DNA from: Acanthaster planci
Lineage: Eukaryota > Echinodermata > Asteroidea > Valvatida > Acanthasteridae
Assembly (NCBI RefSeq): GCF_001949145.1
Contig: NW_019091545.1
Span: 438,055 to 502,054 of the forward strand
Reading direction: 5' to 3'
DNA: 64,000 nucleotides
This document shows positions 1-11,639 of the stretch, piece after piece (position 1 is the stretch's first letter; each line of letters begins with the position of its first letter). A model generated the notes under the pieces. It was not told where the DNA came from. It worked only from the letters and a program-made list of their open reading frames with translations, and made no database searches. A program made the translations under genes and the position numbers.

Positions 1-992
1 AATTTATCTGGAGTAATCTCCTTGGAGTACGAGACAGAACAGATGAAACCACGAGGCAACAGAATAAAATGCAGTGGTGCAGTGACTTACATTTAGTTAC
101 AGTTACACGTCAACTTAATTCGGAATTCTGACGGTGATGTGATGAAATATAATGAGCGTTATGATGAGTGTTTGCTCACGCACGGTCAGCATAGTCGGCA
201 CTCATTTCTGTGAAATACGGCCTTATCGTCACGAGTCTGGGTGCCAGATAACTCGAAGATTAGGCCCTTTTCCAATACTCGACTTGGGTCCGTTCAGGCC
301 TCGTTCCGAAAACCAATCCCCGATTTTGGGCCTGAAGCGTTTAAAATAAATTAGATTATTGTAATTTCTGGCTGTCTTGCATCTCATTTGATGTTTTGTG
401 GCACTATTAAACTAATTACTGCGCTTATAGCTTCAACGTCAGCTAGTTAAAAAACAGTTGAAGCCTGAGACGCAGCCGGAGTTGAGAATTGGAAAACGGC
501 CTAGCCTTCTACTACATTCGAAAGTCTAGGTACCAGACTACACATAGTGAGCTAATTTTAAGTAATTTGTAGTCTGGTGACTCCAAAAGTTTGCAGCGGT
601 GAGCAGCGTTTTGCCGTGAAATCAAACGTGTAAAAAAGACCTTTTGCCTGTGACATTTACGGGTTAGGTATTTCTATTTGACATTTTCGTAGTTTGTTAC
701 ACTTTTGTGGAAGTCAAAACGAGGAACGATCAGCTGACGACTGAATGAACTTGACAACACACAAGATCATCAGCACTCAGTCAACATGGTTAAAATTAAA
801 TTTGTGGAGGTTTCGGGCGCGGGGGTCGGGGTGGTCATGCAAGTCATGGTGTTTTCATTGTGAAAGATGTCAGTAAATCGTTATGTGATTTTGTTTTCCT
901 TCCTACCCAGATACCCAGAGCAAGGTGACAAAGCCATGAGTCATCTGGTTGTCATGCAGCATTCAGATTTTTAATGTCACGTTTTCTTTCAG
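1..992. other. 5' flank of MRPS16, no coding gene seen
   Basis: I see no convincing coding exon here. The short open frames have no recognisable protein content. A usable splice acceptor (a pyrimidine-rich run ending in AG at 991-992) lies just before the MRPS16 start, so a non-coding first exon and the promoter of that gene probably lie in this stretch. I could not fix the first exon or the transcription start by eye. Confidence 0.5.
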
Positions 993-1040
993 AATCACAC
1001 CGGCAGTGCTACATGTAAGTGAAATAAAAGTGCCGTCAGT

Positions 1041-1836
1041 ATGCCAGCAAAACTGAGGGTGATGATCCGCCTTGCCCGGCATGGTTGCACAAATCGACCC
1101 TTTTACCACGTGGTGGCAATCCACAACCGACGAAGCCGTAATAGTGGGGCTTACCTGGAACAGCTGGGCACCTATGACCCCATGCCTAACAATCACAATG
1201 AGAAACTTGTCAGCTTCAACTTTGAGAGGGTCAAGTACTGGTTGGCCAAGGGGGCTACACCAACTAGACCAGTTGCTATGCTACTTGGTATGTGTACATT
1301 AGCCTGCACCTATGCAAGTCTGGTCCAAGCCAATTTGGCTCATCAGGCTGGTGTTTATCTCCAGTTTCCTTGGCATGAAATGACTGAGAATATTTCTATT
1401 CCCCCTGGATGGTATGCCAGTCCACTGCGGGTGGCTTCCCTAGCTAATGCTGGTACCCGTTTATGCTCCTGGGTGGAGAGATGCAAGGAGGGGTGAAGTG
1501 ACTATTCGAAGGGCCACACATACTGCTAACAGCTGGATTCAAACCTCCAACCCTATGACTGGAAGCCACAGACCCTAACCACTTTGCCACGTGCCCCCCT
1601 AGCTGCACCTATACTCATCATTAATTTGTGCACATTCAGTCAAAAATTAGTCAGTGACAGTTGGACCATCATGTGTAACGTCTTTTTAAAAATTTTGTTA
1701 CTTTTTAGGTTTGTCTGGTTTCCTGCCTCTTCACCCAATGAGCACTGTGCTAGCAAGAAGAGCCCAGGCTAAGGCTGAGGAGAAAGCTAAGAAGGCAGCA
1801 GAGGAGGCAAAGCAAGAAGAGGAGGAGATGAGCTGA
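1041..1836 (+). CDS. MRPS16: Mitochondrial ribosomal protein S16 (bS16m), two coding exons
   Basis: This encodes the mitochondrial small-subunit protein of the bacterial S16 family, which helps assemble and stabilise the mitoribosome body. The coding exons are 1041-1287 and 1709-1836. The donor is GTATGT at 1288, the acceptor is AG at 1707-1708, and a Gly codon is split after its first base. The spliced product is 124 residues, against 137 in human. Family hallmarks are visible: IRLARHGCTNRPFYHVVA near residues 9-26, an EQLGTYDP segment, a hydrophobic ALLG-like stretch, GFLPLHPM, and then a charged Lys/Glu/Ala-rich tail. An in-frame TGA lies about 20 bases upstream of the ATG, so 1041 is the first possible start. 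The N-terminus is short and basic (MPAKLRVMIRLAR) and lacks a long presequence. AATAAA signals at 2663, 2733 and 2865 would fit a 3' UTR of about 0.8-1.0 kb. Confidence 0.97.
1288..1708 (+). other. MRPS16 intron containing a SINE copy
   Basis: This intron splits a glycine codon (phase 1). Most of its second half is a tRNA-derived repeat, annotated separately. Reading straight through the donor yields an open frame to about 1496, but the protein after residue 83 loses all S16 similarity. The GGFLPLHPM segment required by the family is supplied only by the second exon. Confidence 0.9.
1368..1600 (-). mobile_element. tRNA-derived SINE copy 1
   Basis: On the minus strand, starting near 1600, there is a tRNA-like head. 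It has an A-box-like TGGCAAAGTGGTTAGGG and a B-box-like GGTTTGAATCC, both resembling RNA polymerase III promoter elements. The body that follows contains GGTACCAGC and GGACTGGCATACC (minus-strand reading). A second copy with the same order of blocks lies at 50757-50977. Ends are approximate. Assignment to a particular SINE superfamily would need a repeat library. Confidence 0.75.
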
Positions 1837-2864
1837 TGCTGCCATGGCAACCAAACTGCATCAAAACTCCAGCTTGTGTGGAAATTCCAATTTACCAACT
1901 TCAGGAAAAAGCAATCATTTAGGAAAGGGAGTTTACCAGCCAAAACTATTCACACCTTGTGTTTTACATTGAGTGCAACTGGTTCGCAGCGGACTGTGCT
2001 TTTTTGTGCATACATGTACATGTATGCATGTATGCTTAACAGTATTTTCTGCCAAGAAGCTCCATAGAAATGGACCAAGCTCATGAATTGCAGTTTGTGG
2101 AAAGATCTGCATAACTGTGGTTTACTGTCCTTGAAAGGCCTGTATTGGAGCATTGAGGAAGTCCTTCCTCCATGGTTGGAATTAACAGCAGTGTGTATGA
2201 GACATTTTGGGAGATGTGTACATAGGGAAATACCCAATTTTGTTTGCTTTTTGCAGACATTAGATTTGTAAAATTAAATGAATGCCATTTGATTCATAGA
2301 TTATGGAAAACAGAAGCCCAAATCCTTGCTTTAACTAAGTAGAAGTCGTGCCAGTTTTTACTTGGGGAAGTGTACTAGTTTCAATGGGAATCTTTTTCTG
2401 TGAATACCTTTTTCATTACCCATGAGACTTCTGTGTGCAAAGTAGGTGTTTAAATTTGAGATGGTTGACTGTGAAATTGAAATGTGGCCAGCGTGACACA
2501 GTCACAATACTTCATAGTTGTTAACTGCACTCAGAATTTCCCAGTGAAATGAGAAGGGAAAGGAATGGTAATTTTGGTATGCACTGTGTTGAGGCTTTGC
2601 AAAGCTGGCTTTTCAGCCTGTGCAATTTTGGGAAATATCCAGGAAACTCTGATTCTTCTGGAAATAAATTTATATTTCAAAACATGTACATGCATACATT
2701 TGTGAGTTTGGATTTTTTGCATATTGAGACCTAATAAAAGTTGTAGATAATAATTTTCAAGCATTCTTGTGGCTATCTATAAAGACGCTGTCCTGTTCCT
2801 TCAATTACATGTACTATGAACACTGTATGTTAAAGATGGGTGATGAAAACTTTCTGTACTGCAG

Positions 2865-2870
2865 AATAAA
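2865..2870 (+). terminator. Candidate polyadenylation signal of MRPS16
   Basis: This is a perfect AATAAA about 1.03 kb after the MRPS16 stop codon. Two earlier AATAAA motifs, at 2663-2668 and 2733-2738, are equally possible. Sequence alone does not show which is used. Confidence 0.35.
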
Positions 2871-3077
2871 ATTGTGTACAAAACAGCAACCTTCCCTATC
2901 AAGACAGTCCCTTTATTTTAGAAGTTTTCTGAGTACTTTTTAAGACGTTGCAAAAGCAAAGGAGGATAGAACATCAAAACAAGTAACACTACTGAGGACG
3001 GAGCCTTAGAAGGCAAACGGACCCCCCCCACCAAATAACTCCGGCCAATAAGGAAGCAACGTAACATTTGCTACACC

Positions 3078-4128
3078 CAACTATAGCGTCTGTCCCAACT
3101 GTAGTTGGGACAGTCCCAATAGTAGTGCTGTAGTTGGGCTGGCCCATGGGTGCATTCCTCCAAATGGTCGTATTTCTGCGCGCGAACCATTATTTTGTGA
3201 TCCCACGGGGTTTTTACAATAAGACCGGGTAATCAGGAGGGATCATAGAAATATTTCTATAAATCCCGAATTTGGGACTGATAGTCTCGGGTTCGGGGTA
3301 TTTCTTTCACAAATAGCAGGCCTATTTTGGATAGAGGCGGGCGGCTACATTTAGAGCTGAGTGCGTAGTTTTTCTACTATTTTGGGGGTATCTGCGGAAA
3401 AAGGCGAGTAACTTTTTTTCGGGGCTAACACCCATAAAATTGAAACGAAAAATGATCTTCTGGCCATAATCTTGAATTTCCAGCGAAGAAAAGGGAGGCC
3501 AATCTCTTCACGAAAGTGAACAGGCGGCGCTATTTCGGTCCGATTTTGCACTGTTTTCTATATGGGCGCGTACTTTGTGTAGTGCAACCCAAACTATTGT
3601 TGACCAATTCCTGTAGAAAATTTCTCAACCTTATCCGAGTTTATGCATCTCACTCTTGACATAATTCTTCTAAAATACGGCACTTCACCTGTGATATGAC
3701 AATGTAAACAATATGAATTTGACTCGTGCTGGGCACATGCACACCGGACCTCTGTGCTGTCACGTAGTTGGGCCGGCCCGCCCAACAATAGCGATCGAAC
3801 TGGGACGGGACTAGTCTTGGTTTCAAGACCATAATGCTTGATAGCGGACACCGTGCATAGTGAGTCCCCAACGACACATAATTAGACTGTGCGCCAGCTC
3901 GCACCTAAACTAGTTGTGCGAGGGCGCTCTTTAACAGAAATAAAACAACTATTGATCACTGACGTCTTGGGCCAAGACTAGGACGGGACCAGCTGTAGTT
4001 GGGATGGTCCCAACTATAGTTGGGACTGATTAGGACGGTCCCAACTATAGTCGGGACTGATTAGGACGGTCCCAACTATAGTTGGGACTGATTAGGACGG
4101 TCCCAACTATAGTTGAGATCGGGACTGA
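3078..4128. repeat. Repeat-rich block with palindromic ends, possible non-autonomous DNA transposon
   Basis: Both ends of this 1-kb block carry copies of the same palindromic motif. The left end (about 3078-3142) has CCCAACTGTAGTTGGG and partial versions. The right end (about 3991-4128) has four tandem copies of CCCAACTATAGTTGGG. A related TAGTTGGG piece lies at about 3772, and an inverted pair (CTAGTCTTGG at 3809, CCAAGACTAG at 3971) lies inside. The interior is slightly richer in CpG than the flanks and has no recognisable protein. GGGTGCAT occurs just inside the left array and just after the right array. A MITE-like element or satellite-flanked insertion is likely, but no clear terminal inverted repeat or target duplication could be fixed. 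Confidence 0.5.
3991..4128. repeat. 31-bp tandem repeat with a 16-bp palindromic core
   Basis: The unit is about 31 bp: GGACGGTCCCAACTATAG followed by TTGGGACTGATTA. It is repeated about four times with only one or two substitutions per copy. Each copy holds the 16-bp palindrome CCCAACTATAGTTGGG, so single strands could fold into a row of hairpins. The last copy decays (TAGTTGAGATCGGG). Confidence 0.85.
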
Positions 4129-5194
4129 TGGGTGCATACCACTAATTCAAGTGAGAATTTCTGGCCAGCTCATTAGTATCAAAAGTGCCCCCACAGTATC
4201 TTTTGAAAAAGGAGATTGTTTGGCCCCCAAAATGGTGAGATTGTGTAAATCGTTACCAGGATCAACTCCCCCTTGGTCTTTGAGCTTTCATATGAAAGCA
4301 GAATGGCTAAAAACTACGGTTGAAAAATGATCATAAATGCCCCAGAAAGTTGAGGGTTGCCACTTGAAAAATGGCTACAATTGGACTTCGGAGGGTTTTG
4401 TGCCCAACTTAAAGTAACACTGGCTTGGATCTACAGTACTTTTCTCAATCCTATAAAATCTGCCCCAACCTGTGTAAATAATGTAGGATCTTGCAGGGTG
4501 AAGCTTCAAATGGAAATTTATCATTGCAATGCTGCATAAATTTGTGAAGGGTGCCATTTAAGCCAGTATTGACTGTTTAAATAAAAGTCTTAAATTATGT
4601 AAATTTTTGTTAACATGTCTTGGTAGACTGGAAGCATTCTTTTCTAGGTGACTACCTGTGACTATTATGTAAATTGTGACAACATAAATAAATTTGTATT
4701 TCAAAAGAGGTAGATACACTTGTTATTTTTGTGTGGTTCACTTCTTTGTCAGTCTAGGCCCTTATAAACATTGAAGATCACAATTTTCCACAACCCCCGA
4801 GCTTTCCGCAAAGATGTTCTCCTCCTATTAATCAGTTTAAGAACTGTGTTCATGGCTAAAGATTGGTTGTGAGTCCCAGTAGATTTCTTCATAACAAAAA
4901 GATTTTATTGAAAACAAGCTTTCCCAGTGCGGGTAGTCCCTCATGTGAATTTTTAAAAACTTCTTTCTAGTAGTAATTGTGAAGAAGTTGCAAGAAGACA
5001 AAAAGGCAGGAATATCCTAATATGTATTATTACACGCAGCTATTATGGTACACTATTTTTTGTGACTCAAATTGCTTCGAATTATTTAAATATAGTGACT
5101 TGAGGTAAAAAAAATTCGAGTTGAATCAAGTATTCGGCTTCCGTCAGTTGGAAACTGACCACCCCCTTTTAGTACACAAGAAACCCTGCCCCCT
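4129..5194. other. Intergenic DNA upstream of NBAS
   Basis: There is no recognisable coding exon or RNA gene between the repeat block and the NBAS start. The DNA is AT-rich with several AATAAA-like strings (for example near 4689). The NBAS promoter and 5' UTR should lie in the last few hundred bases. I see no TATA box I would defend. Confidence 0.5.
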
Positions 5195-5236
5195 ATGGAG
5201 GAGTATAAATTTATACAAACAAACGAATCATTCAAG

Positions 5237-8200
5237 ATGGCGACTTCCACGGATATAAATCTGAGCGATAAAGACGACGCCGAAAATATTTTGTATGATC
5301 TGCTTGTACTCGCGGAATGGCCAAAGGAGCCAGAAACCTTGGTGAGTAAATGGCCTCTTGAGAAATGGGAAGGGTATAGTTGTGAGAAAATCGACAGTCT
5401 TTGTCGGTTAATAAAAATCGGTCGGTCGTTTAACGTTAGTCCACGTCACCAACTAGTGAGTGTGGCACGGACTCTCACTCCCGACTTATAAATCGGGAGT
5501 GATCCGTGCCACACTAGTGGGGCTAGTCACCACCATGACCGACCAGGCAATGCAATGCGCTATTTGTGTATTTCCGACAGAAGTTCTGGGTTGTACGTGT
5601 ACATGTAGGCCTATCTACGAGTCACCATAATGAGTGCACTTTTGACTTGGTGCTTCGACCAATTTGACCAAAAGACTTTTTTCAGGAATACATGTAGAGA
5701 GAGAAGTTTTGTCATAATATAGTGGCTTCATTCTCAGTACTACTAGTGTACTACCAGTAGTAGTTGAAAGTTTGACTAAAATCCTACACTACTAAAAAGT
5801 AAAATCCTCCATGGAGTAATATTATGAAGAACATTGGATGTCACTAAAGCAACCGGAACAATGTCGTCTGCAAACGGTTCAGCTTGGCTGTATACTGTAC
5901 GTCACCGAAATTTGTGCCCGTACGTCACAAACGTCATTTTGTGAGGTATCGATAATGCCCCAGTTCTGATAAATCTGCCAGTTACTGTCTCTTGAATGAG
6001 GAATTATTTTTGGCATTTATTGTTTTGTAAAGCCTTTGGTGTAGTGCTGCAGTTTGAGGAAAAAAAACACTTTTATTTAACATGGCTTGATTTTCCATCA
6101 CTCACTATCTCTTTTTCGTTCACTAGTTTTAATTTTTGTCAATTTCATTTCAAGTTACTTACAGTGAGGCATGAATTTTTATTCTTTCAAATAAGTCATA
6201 TTAGCATTAATATAAGTAATTGATCTGGATATTATGACAAAGCCTCTCTTTCTAGGTGTATTTCAAAAAAATTATGAGTGATCATGATGAATTGGAACCA
6301 GTTTAAGATGTAGTTAAGGTGTGAAAATTCTTAGATATTTCGAAAGAAGTCTTGTATCCTACCTCCACATTTTTCATCGTACCTCATTCAGCTTTTGCGG
6401 AAATGTTGACATGGCTGAAAAGACTTTAATGTCTGTGTTCCGAACTTTTTCCTTCAATTCAACGGATATATCATGCTGCATTTCATAATTGGAATTTAGG
6501 ACGGTCTGTCATTTTAACTTGAATGTTGTTTTGCCATCATTACTTGCAATGCATTGTTACTCATTGCAGACTACGGTCATTGCAGAGAAACCCAAAGGAT
6601 CCCTTGTTGGAAAGTTATCCTCTGCTGCTTACAGTGAGTTGAATTTGTGGGAAAGAATTTTAAGACTTTAGAAATGTGTGTCATGTGTGTCACAGTCAGC
6701 CAGTCTTCCACCACCTGCTAACCTGCCATGTACTAGGTAGTTATTATCCTCCAATAACACCATTACATGTACCTGTGTGTGATTTTAAAATCAAAGGGGT
6801 ATTACAAACAATCTTGCCTGGTCAAACAGGACTCAAGGAGAACTTCGGACACCTTAAAGAAATTGAAGATCTTTTCCAAAACAAAATTGCACAGATATGG
6901 CCAAGTCTGCAAAAAGGTCCCCGTTTTGGTCCCATGCATATAGGTAATGGCATATTGTCTTCCATCACACAATCATCACAAGGACCAGTGATGTGAAAAT
7001 TCTTGCAGGAATTGTTTCCTGATGTTCAAAAGAGAATGAAAGTAGAGTGAGTAGAACTTTGATTACGTGTAGGACACACGGTGTGCTAAATCTTGGACGT
7101 GCCTTTGTAAGGCGTAACATACCTTCAGAACGTGCTTCCAAGTCTTCTTTTCACCCGTTGCTATTTTATTTTGCACCATGTAGGATCAGCATGGACATTT
7201 TTGCGCAGCACTGGACTGCCATTGAGGTGAGACAAGATTGTCCATCTCTATTCACATGCCACTGCCTAGACGTGACAGTTGAATCTGACTATTTACAAGG
7301 CATTAGTGACCCCATAGTGCTTTGTACTAAAAGATGTGATTTCTTGGGTCACATCCAGACTGACGCGTTGAGGTCAGGAAACATGAAATACCAAAATTGA
7401 CTCACTCGCAACAGAACACCCATTGGGAACACCAGTTGAGAGGCTGTGTCCTTGTACACTTATATTATCAAATAGTTTTAATCAGTGGGACAAGGTCGTG
7501 CCTTTTGGCAGCTTGTGTTGATGAGGACAGAAGATAACAGATTGGTTTGCAGTCAAGTTGTGAATGAAAGCAAGAATTAGAAGTATTAAGCACCATTGCA
7601 TTGTGATAGTAGGTCATTTTGACAGCTTGCTTTCGTCCATGATGTGAAATATAAGGATTGATTCTCGCTTTTAGAGTCTAGTGATCAGAATTCATTGGTT
7701 CAAATTCAGGCACTACAAAAATTCCCATGATCAGGTGCGTAGGTTCCACCATCAGCCCCAACTTCCCTCAAATCTGTTAAAATCAACCAGGAGGTTTTGG
7801 ACGCTTTCTCATGACCAAAGAAAGTAGAGCCCAACCAATGGAGATTGATGCCTATTGCAATGTTACAATGAAGAAAGTGCTGTTGGGTTCCTACGTGCAC
7901 ACTCTGTTGGATTTCGGAGGATATAGGAAGATTTCAGTCAAAAACTGATGAGGGAATTAAGGCATTGGTGATCTGTGTTTCTTGTCATTCTTCCAGGACG
8001 TCAACTCCTTGCTCCCTTCCAGCAGCTCTCATCAAGCTGATCAACGCTCAGATCAGCTGGCATATGGCCACCACAAGGTACAGACTACATATCTGACCTT
8101 TCTTCTTATGCATTTTGGCTCAGGCTCATGAAGTGCTCTCTGGTTGCCCCTTGTAGTCCTTGAAATGCACATTTTTGTGCCAACCAGAATTACCTGCATT

Positions 8201-11200
8201 ACAGGTCTACATATTGCTAGTTCTCAGGTTGCTTTGTTTCAGTGCTAATGGAATTTTCCTTGCCAATCCAAAACGAGTAAATGTGCACACTTATCGCTTC
8301 TGCAGAATTTATGGATGCAACGAATTTTGCTTTTTGCTTCAGAAAGTGCACAAGACCTATCCATCTCAATGCACTGACATTTTGACATTTTTGAGTACGT
8401 GTATCAATGATATTTTTTATGATGACAATTTCTTTCTGTAGTCGTTCTTTTCTGTTTCATGTATTTGTCCGATAGCAATGATCGGTTATTAGCCATTCTA
8501 GAAGAAAGTTGTATCGAGATACGATCGGCTAGAGATGACTACACCTCAAGTCTTGGCAAATGCTCAAGTAAGCAGACAAGCATTCCAGTTTATATAGCAT
8601 GGAATTCACTCATTGTACGTACGCTGGATATAATGTGTGGAGAGAACATCTGCATTCAGTTTTGACAGTTAGATTTTGATTCGTGAAAGCATCCAAATAG
8701 AATTCAACAGAATCCAGCAACAGTGTGACAGCCGTATCATCAAATATGCTACAAATAGTTGTCATTCAGTCTGAAAATTGTGTACAAATGACACGAGGAA
8801 CACATTACAGTGACCAGTGGATTCACATGAAATGACCTCCCTGTCATTGTCAGTCAGGCACAAAATGTCATTGACATTTCCTGCATGGCATCCACTTAGC
8901 CATTTGATGTTAGAATCTCCTAACCCAAGTTTCAATTCTTTGAACTGGCTTCTTTGGACTGAGATAAAAACTTTGATATCAAAGTCCATCAGTGACTTTA
9001 TCTTCTTGTTTTTTCTCCTCAGTTCCAAAGGATCTGTACCCTCAGTGGAGAAAGCTAACTTGGAGTCCAGACGCCACCATGCTAGCCTGTTCGGACAGCA
9101 GTGGCAACGTACGTGTTGTGGACCTCATGGGTAGCATTCTGTTCACAATTGAGAAGGTAAGAAATATCACCAATTAATCCTAATCATCCTGAATCATTCA
9201 AAACCCGACAGGTTTTGGACTATGTAGTTAGAAAGTAGATCCCAGCCACTTTGGCTTTACATGGAACTTGATGTCCCTTGAAAGTTGAAAGACAAAGAAT
9301 GTGCCCGTGGTGAAATCAGACATATTCTCAAAATGCTTCCCTAAAACATTGTTAGATTTCCAAAATCCAGATTAAATATTGAGGCTAGTTTGAATGACGT
9401 AGGGACCTATTCTCAGATAACATCTTACCGCTAGAAAATCTTCCAATTTATAACTGTGTTTGAACAATAGACGGCTCTGCAATAACTTACCAATGGAGAG
9501 AGTGAAGAGCATTTCAATAGCCGGTTGCTGGTCACATTACATGCATACTCCTAGCATATCCCATCATACTTTCTTCTCATAAATCCTCAGAAGTGATGGT
9601 ATACTTGTGAACAGATAAGTCACAGACATAGAAATCATCTCACTTCACTTGGAATGAACTATTTTTCTTATTTTTGTTTCATTTCCTGTTTGTGTATAGA
9701 CATCCCGACAGCAGCAGCTTCCAGGAACTCCCTTGGACCTCAGCTGTGCCGTGGCATCTCTCATCTTCACCCAGCACAAGAAAAGCACAAAATGGTGAGG
9801 CCAGATTGTGCCAAAGGGTAAAACAATGTGTGCCTGATGGAAGGAAAAGTCAAAGTCCAAAGAGGCTTTATTTATTTGACTTTAAATTTTGACTTTACTT
9901 TCTAAAAGTGATATTTGTTATTTCAAGGCTCCAGTAGTTTTGCTACATGAAATAGTCACATATTTTGACTTATACAACAGGTGGTAATTTGAAATAGATG
10001 TATGGAAATAAAAAGTGGCACATTTGCAAAGATATTGACTGGCAGCAAGACTGGAATGGCAGAGTCCCCAGCCGTCCTGAAAATCAGGGAAAACTTGGAT
10101 GATGAGATTCCCTTTTCTCAGTGAGGGAAAAGTCAGAGAATTTGATTGGCCCAACAGAGAAAGTGGTCAGCATATTTTGTCTCATTTTCAAACAGCGTAT
10201 CCACTAGGTGACTGGCTATGGAGGCTCTTTTTTAGTGGAAATAAGTTGAAATAATTATCCTGAAAGTTCAAAAATTCATTAGATAAAAGTCACATTAGTT
10301 CTCATGCTATGTGGTTGACGGTATGATGTTCACTTAATCACATTCACATACATTCACATTCAGGTAATTTTGTTGTGAGTAAAATGCTTTTAACATGGTG
10401 ACTGCCGCGCATAATTTCAAAGGGGTGTTCCCATTTGCCCAGTGTTGTACACATGTGCGGATATTTAGTAGGTACCTTTCAGGTGTCTATGTGAACATGA
10501 GCATTTTAAGGATGTACACGCTCCACATTGCCAGGAGCATATTTGCTATGTTCTTCAGTCATGCCAGTGCATTCAATTTACATTACAATAGCTTTTCATT
10601 TTCTACGAGTGTCACAATCCAGTACACCAGTTACTATGAGTATACTCATGGTAATGTGTTAATCCTGGACGGGTAACCATGTAGCTGGGTTTCGTTCAAT
10701 ACTCACTGGGGTTGACACACTTGAGTCAGAAGCAGGAATGACTCTCTGTTATCATCTAAGCAAGTCACATCCATTGGACATAACATTTTGAAACTGTGTC
10801 TTGGAAGCTGGTTGGTACCCCATGCTAGCTGGTTGATAGTCTGATGCGCACATGATCATTTTCACACAATATGAAATTGGAAAAATATGGAATGGTACTG
10901 TACTTAACTCGTATAAGGCTTTTGGCTACTGTCTTAGGTCAACTGAGCTGATTGTAATAACATACCACGGCAGTCTACATAGCTACTTAGTCAGGTAAGA
11001 AGGCAAGCCAAGAAGATATTCTCTAACACTGTAAGTTTTCATGAATTGTCTTAAAGGTCAGATGAAATAGCTTAACAGGGAAGAGGTTGAATCGGTTTAT
11101 CTTTGCTTATTTTCTAATTTCATTTTTGTGTTTATATTGACCTGTAAGATTTACATGCCAGGGGTATTTATCTGAAACAGGATTTGAACCTAGCACCTGC

Positions 11201-11639
11201 ATATTGTCATGAAGATGCACTACTTTTTGGCTGTTTGATCAGGAAGCTTAGGAGAGTTAATGTCATCTAAGTTATCTCAGTTACAAAGTCTGAAAAGTTG
11301 GAGGGCCGCTGCTTTATTCTGCAAAGATTGAAATGTCACGACCTCTAAGTTTTGGATTTGAATTGCAGAAATCAGATTTCCTGTTTTCTCTATTTTTGTA
11401 GTCCAACAGATGGCTACGTCCTCAATCACTGCTTCCAGTTTGGTAGCGAGCATCCATTGGGTGTCAGCAGTGCTGTGTACCTACACACCCGCTCATTGCT
11501 TCTGATTGGCTCCTGCTCACAGGAGGAAGGGCAGGATGCAGTTACCATGGCAACGAGACATGGCATCAGTGCATGGAGGCGGTTGGATGAGGAACCGTAC
11601 TACAAACTGGTGACTGACTATTCTGGAGAGATCAAGAAG
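5237..11639 (+). CDS. NBAS: NBAS exons 1-9 (residues 1-303, first half of the propeller)
   Basis: Exons: 5237-5341, 6570-6633, 7184-7226, 7997-8077, 8476-8567, 9023-9156, 9700-9794, 10938-10994, 11402-11639. Key matches are NILYDLLVLAEWP (exon 1), LINAQISWHMATTSNDRLLA across exons 4-5, CIEIRSARDDYTSSLGKC (exon 5), WRKLTWSPDATMLACSDSSG with VRVVDLMGSILF (exon 6), and ELIVITYHGSLHSYLV (exon 8). Exon 3 is only 43 nt and exon 8 only 57 nt. They were found because phases 1-2 and 2-2 had to be bridged, so automatic predictions may miss them. Exons 2 and 3 match human NBAS only weakly and are the least certain. Confidence 0.9.

Noticed and set aside
1288-1496. Unspliced 151-codon version of MRPS16
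   Set aside because: The reading frame continues into a SINE-bearing intron and loses S16 similarity. The spliced form gives the complete conserved C-terminus.
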